IMG/VR virus record: IMGVR_UViG_3300028829_002233
Coordinates: 1 to 37,996 of that record
DNA from: a virus
Strand: one strand, 5' to 3'
Length of the DNA: 37,996 nucleotides
Shown: positions 35,719 to 37,996 of the stretch, one piece after another
How the letters are laid out: every line of letters begins with the position of its first letter
How positions within the stretch are numbered: position 1 is the stretch's first letter
Notes under the pieces: generated by a model
The model's database searches: none
Told to the model about the DNA's origin: nothing
Seen by the model: the letters and a program-made list of their open reading frames with translations, nothing else
Program-made: the position numbers and the translations under genes

Positions 35719-37929
35719 ATGATGAGTAGAGATGTAATGGGTAGACAAATGTTTGCAAATGGTGGCCCTGCGATGCCGCAACCTGAAATGGGTATGGATC
35801 AAATGGCGATGATGGCACAAGAACAAGGTGTTGACCCTGCTCAACTGCAAGGCGCACTTGAAATGGCTCAAGGTCAGATGCAGCAAATTGATAATGCCGA
35901 GAATTACGAGCAAGTTATTAACGGTATACGCGGCGACCAACAGCCTATTGAAGCGCGGTACGCGGAACTTACAAGTGTTGTAGGTCAAGAAGACTCACAA
36001 GCAACACCTGAGTCGGTTCTTACTTTACTGCAACCCGTAATGCAGATGGCGGCAGTAGACCAAGGAATAGGAGGTCTCGCGGCGGAAGAGATGACGGCAC
36101 CCATAGAAGGCCCGATGGCCGAGGGGATTATGTCCACTGTAGGAATGGGAGAACCCGACCCCGTAAATTTTAGCCAAGGGGGACCTGTTATCCACATGGC
36201 AGAAGGCGGAGAGCCAAATGCTAAATTAGCAGAAGAATTAGAAGAATTTCAGAGGCAAAGAGACCTTTACGCTAGTGTATTAGGCACCGAGGACCGCGAA
36301 GCGGCTCTCGCGGACCAAAGACGTATGACTCAAGCACAAATGCTTTTTGATATTGCTCAAGGCGGTTTAGCTCTTGCTTCTCCGACAGAGCGTAGCATGA
36401 GCTTTGGCGAAAGGTTAGCAACGTCTTTTAATCCTGTATTTGGTAACATCGGTGCGCGGGCCGGGGAACTTGAGAAATTCAAACAAGGTCAAGCCGCCGA
36501 GCAACGCGCCTTAGATCTACAAGCTCTTGGTCAGGCTCAAAACGTGATTGCTGCCCAAGACGCTCGGGCACATGACTTTGCTATGCTGAGCCGTAGGTTA
36601 GGGGCTGAGAAAGCCCTTGAATTAGAGAAATATACGAAGGAACAAGAACCACTTTATGAAGGAGTTGATTTAACCGATTTTAGCCCCAAAAACCTTCCTA
36701 ATGTTGTTCAAAACCCAAGGGTTTTCGTACCTTACGCTCTGGAGGACGCGGAAAAAACAAACATCAAGATAGCGCAATGGGAGCCTGCTTACCTAAATTA
36801 CCTTTTTCAAGAGGCTGCACCCAAGACGCTTTTAGACGCAAATGGTAGACAGGTTAGTGTACCGGGTCGTCGTTTAACTACAGACGAGATTAATATTTTA
36901 GCTATTAAAAACCCGTCTCTATTAAAGGATATAAAAAGGTTTGACGAAGGGATAACTAGAATACCTACGGCAGAAGAGGCTAAAAAAGCTCTACAAATAA
37001 AGTATTATGGTACCTCATCGGCCGAAACTTCAGGTGAAACACCAATAGCAGAAGAGTACGGTGGGTACAGGTTTATGGAAGAAAAGCCGCAGATTTTAGG
37101 TCCAAACGAGTCGGAGGACTTAAACGCCGCACGTGCAGACGAATCAGGCGACGGTTTAGGTGAACAATACAGGTCATTAGTTATAAGAGACAAAAACAAT
37201 AATGTAAAAGTTGATTTAGCTCATGATAAATTACACAAACCATTGTCACCCTCAGTCGCAGAGGAGGTGCCCGGAATATTTGTTGTTGGTTCAGGTTTAG
37301 GTAAAACAGTAAATGTAAAGAACTTAGCAGGTAAAGTGAAAAATAGGTTAAGTGAAGTTTTAGGTGCGGGCGTGAAACCTGCTTTTCCTTTGGACGTATA
37401 TACGGGAAATGTAGTCAGGGCAGAGAGAGAGTTGGAAGACGTAAGAAACCGTATGTTGTTTTTGATGATGAAAGACGCTCCGGGAGGAAGGATACTTAGA
37501 GACTTATTAGAACCTTACAAAGCACAAGTAGATAAGATTACTATGAGTACACAAGATAGAGAAGTTGCAGGGGTCTTAGAAGCTTTAATAAAAAATACTC
37601 TTGAACCTGCTGTTAGACATGCGACAAATAAGATTTCAGACTATGCAGGGTCCACACCCGAACTTTATAGTCCTGAACAAATTCAAGACGCGCGGAAAAC
37701 TTTACAATACGCACTCCCTTTACTTAACAGATCGTTGGTAATCTACGAAGACTTTGCAGCATTCCCGCAACTGAATCTACCAAGCTTTAAAGACAATCGT
37801 GTGGGAGCTGTATCGGGTATAAGAAAACCTACTAACCCTCAAAACACTAACCCTGAACAAGAAGTTACAACCTCAAGTGGCTTTGGGGGTTTGGCTAATA
37901 GAATCAAAAAGAACACGGTAATAAAGTAA
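35719..37929 (+). CDS. Large internal virion-type protein (736 aa)
   Basis: Starts MMSRDVMGRQMFANGGPAMP and is Met/Gln-rich for the first 90 residues, with a second GG element (HMAEGGEPN, about residue 160). Helical charged regions follow (EELEEFQRQRDLYASVLG, then AEQRALDLQALGQAQNVIA). The second half is mixed, with GEQYRSLVIRDKNNNVKV. No catalytic motif is seen. Size, composition and position after the LysM and Gln-rich genes suit the third of three ejection proteins. ATG 35719 and 35722 are both possible. Confidence 0.7.
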   Translation: MMSRDVMGRQMFANGGPAMPQPEMGMDQMAMMAQEQGVDPAQLQGALEMAQGQMQQIDNAENYEQVINGIRGDQQPIEARYAELTSVVGQEDSQATPESVLTLLQPVMQMAAVDQGIGGLAAEEMTAPIEGPMAEGIMSTVGMGEPDPVNFSQGGPVIHMAEGGEPNAKLAEELEEFQRQRDLYASVLGTEDREAALADQRRMTQAQMLFDIAQGGLALASPTERSMSFGERLATSFNPVFGNIGARAGELEKFKQGQAAEQRALDLQALGQAQNVIAAQDARAHDFAMLSRRLGAEKALELEKYTKEQEPLYEGVDLTDFSPKNLPNVVQNPRVFVPYALEDAEKTNIKIAQWEPAYLNYLFQEAAPKTLLDANGRQVSVPGRRLTTDEINILAIKNPSLLKDIKRFDEGITRIPTAEEAKKALQIKYYGTSSAETSGETPIAEEYGGYRFMEEKPQILGPNESEDLNAARADESGDGLGEQYRSLVIRDKNNNVKVDLAHDKLHKPLSPSVAEEVPGIFVVGSGLGKTVNVKNLAGKVKNRLSEVLGAGVKPAFPLDVYTGNVVRAERELEDVRNRMLFLMMKDAPGGRILRDLLEPYKAQVDKITMSTQDREVAGVLEALIKNTLEPAVRHATNKISDYAGSTPELYSPEQIQDARKTLQYALPLLNRSLVIYEDFAAFPQLNLPSFKDNRVGAVSGIRKPTNPQNTNPEQEVTTSSGFGGLANRIKKNTVIK

Positions 37930-37935
37930 AATTTT

Positions 37936-37996
37936 ATGGTAGATGAAAACAAAAACGTAGGATTAAAGTTATTTTCAAGCGGTGAAGATCTTGAAG
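37936..37996 (+). CDS. Start of a further gene (partial, cut by window end)
   Basis: An ATG six bases after the previous stop opens a frame that runs off the window (MVDENKNVGLKLFSSGEDLE). Only 20 codons are visible, with no clear ribosome site except AAAGTAAAA. It continues the structural operon; identity cannot be judged. Confidence 0.5.
   Translation, partial: MVDENKNVGLKLFSSGEDLE

Noticed and set aside
35290-35988. 232-codon minus-strand open frame over the Gln-rich and following genes
   Set aside because: It spans the boundary of two plus-strand virion genes and reads as antisense of CAA/CAG-rich codons (Leu/Val/His-rich), so it is a composition artefact.
1-37996. tRNA genes, integrase and attachment sites
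   Set aside because: None was recognised by eye on either strand; a covariance-model scan would be needed to exclude tRNAs fully.

Overview
The window is a piece of a tailed double-stranded DNA phage genome (Caudoviricetes), and it looks marine. The families recognised here (terminase, a large Gln-rich portal, a GroES-like co-chaperonin, a P22 gp10-like tail protein, an S74-type tail fibre) recur in uncultured marine phages. No tape-measure protein or major tail-tube gene is visible, while proteins resembling P22 gp4 and gp10 and three long 'internal virion'-type proteins are. A short-tailed (podovirus) particle is therefore the best inference. No polymerase, primase, helicase, integrase, tRNA or CRISPR array was found, so the replication genes must lie outside the window.

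Layout. 1-3000: small early genes, a DNA methyltransferase-like gene, the only minus-strand gene (1019-1429), and two control regions. The first (1430-1792) holds a sigma70-like promoter overlapped by a 29-bp palindrome, followed by a perfect 16-bp copy of the bacterial chromosomal parS site (1742-1757). The second (2690-3014) holds seven TGTAAC elements just upstream of the small terminase gene. 3015-3972: small terminase and an overlapping PD-(D/E)XK nuclease. 4016-8982: about fourteen small genes of mostly unknown function. The distal ones sit in repeated units of terminator, promoter, 5' leader hairpin, ribosome site and one ORF, resembling the mobile promoter/terminator cassettes described in T4-type phages. 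9276-15799: large terminase, portal, minor proteins, holin and M15 endolysin. 15881-19606: GroES-like protein, scaffold, head proteins and major capsid protein, closed by a strong terminator. 19683-32666: small decoration-type and basic proteins, an HNH endonuclease, head-tail adaptor, tail proteins, a repeat-rich beta protein, a 977-residue tail fibre and a P22 gp10-like protein. 32663-37996: a zinc ribbon, three long proteins likely ejected with the DNA, and the start of one more gene.

How it works together. TerS and TerL package DNA through the portal into a head built from scaffold and capsid protein, with the GroES-like protein probably adapting host GroEL for folding. The lysis pair sits inside the structural block. 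Two near-matching late promoter sequences (9208-9248 and 15800-15841) precede the terminase/portal block and the GroES/capsid block. Most observations worth a second look are non-coding: the parS site without a visible ParB, the cassette array separating terS from terL, the TGTAAC array, a 28-bp repeat bracketing terS plus the array, and a shared promoter motif TATCGCATA.
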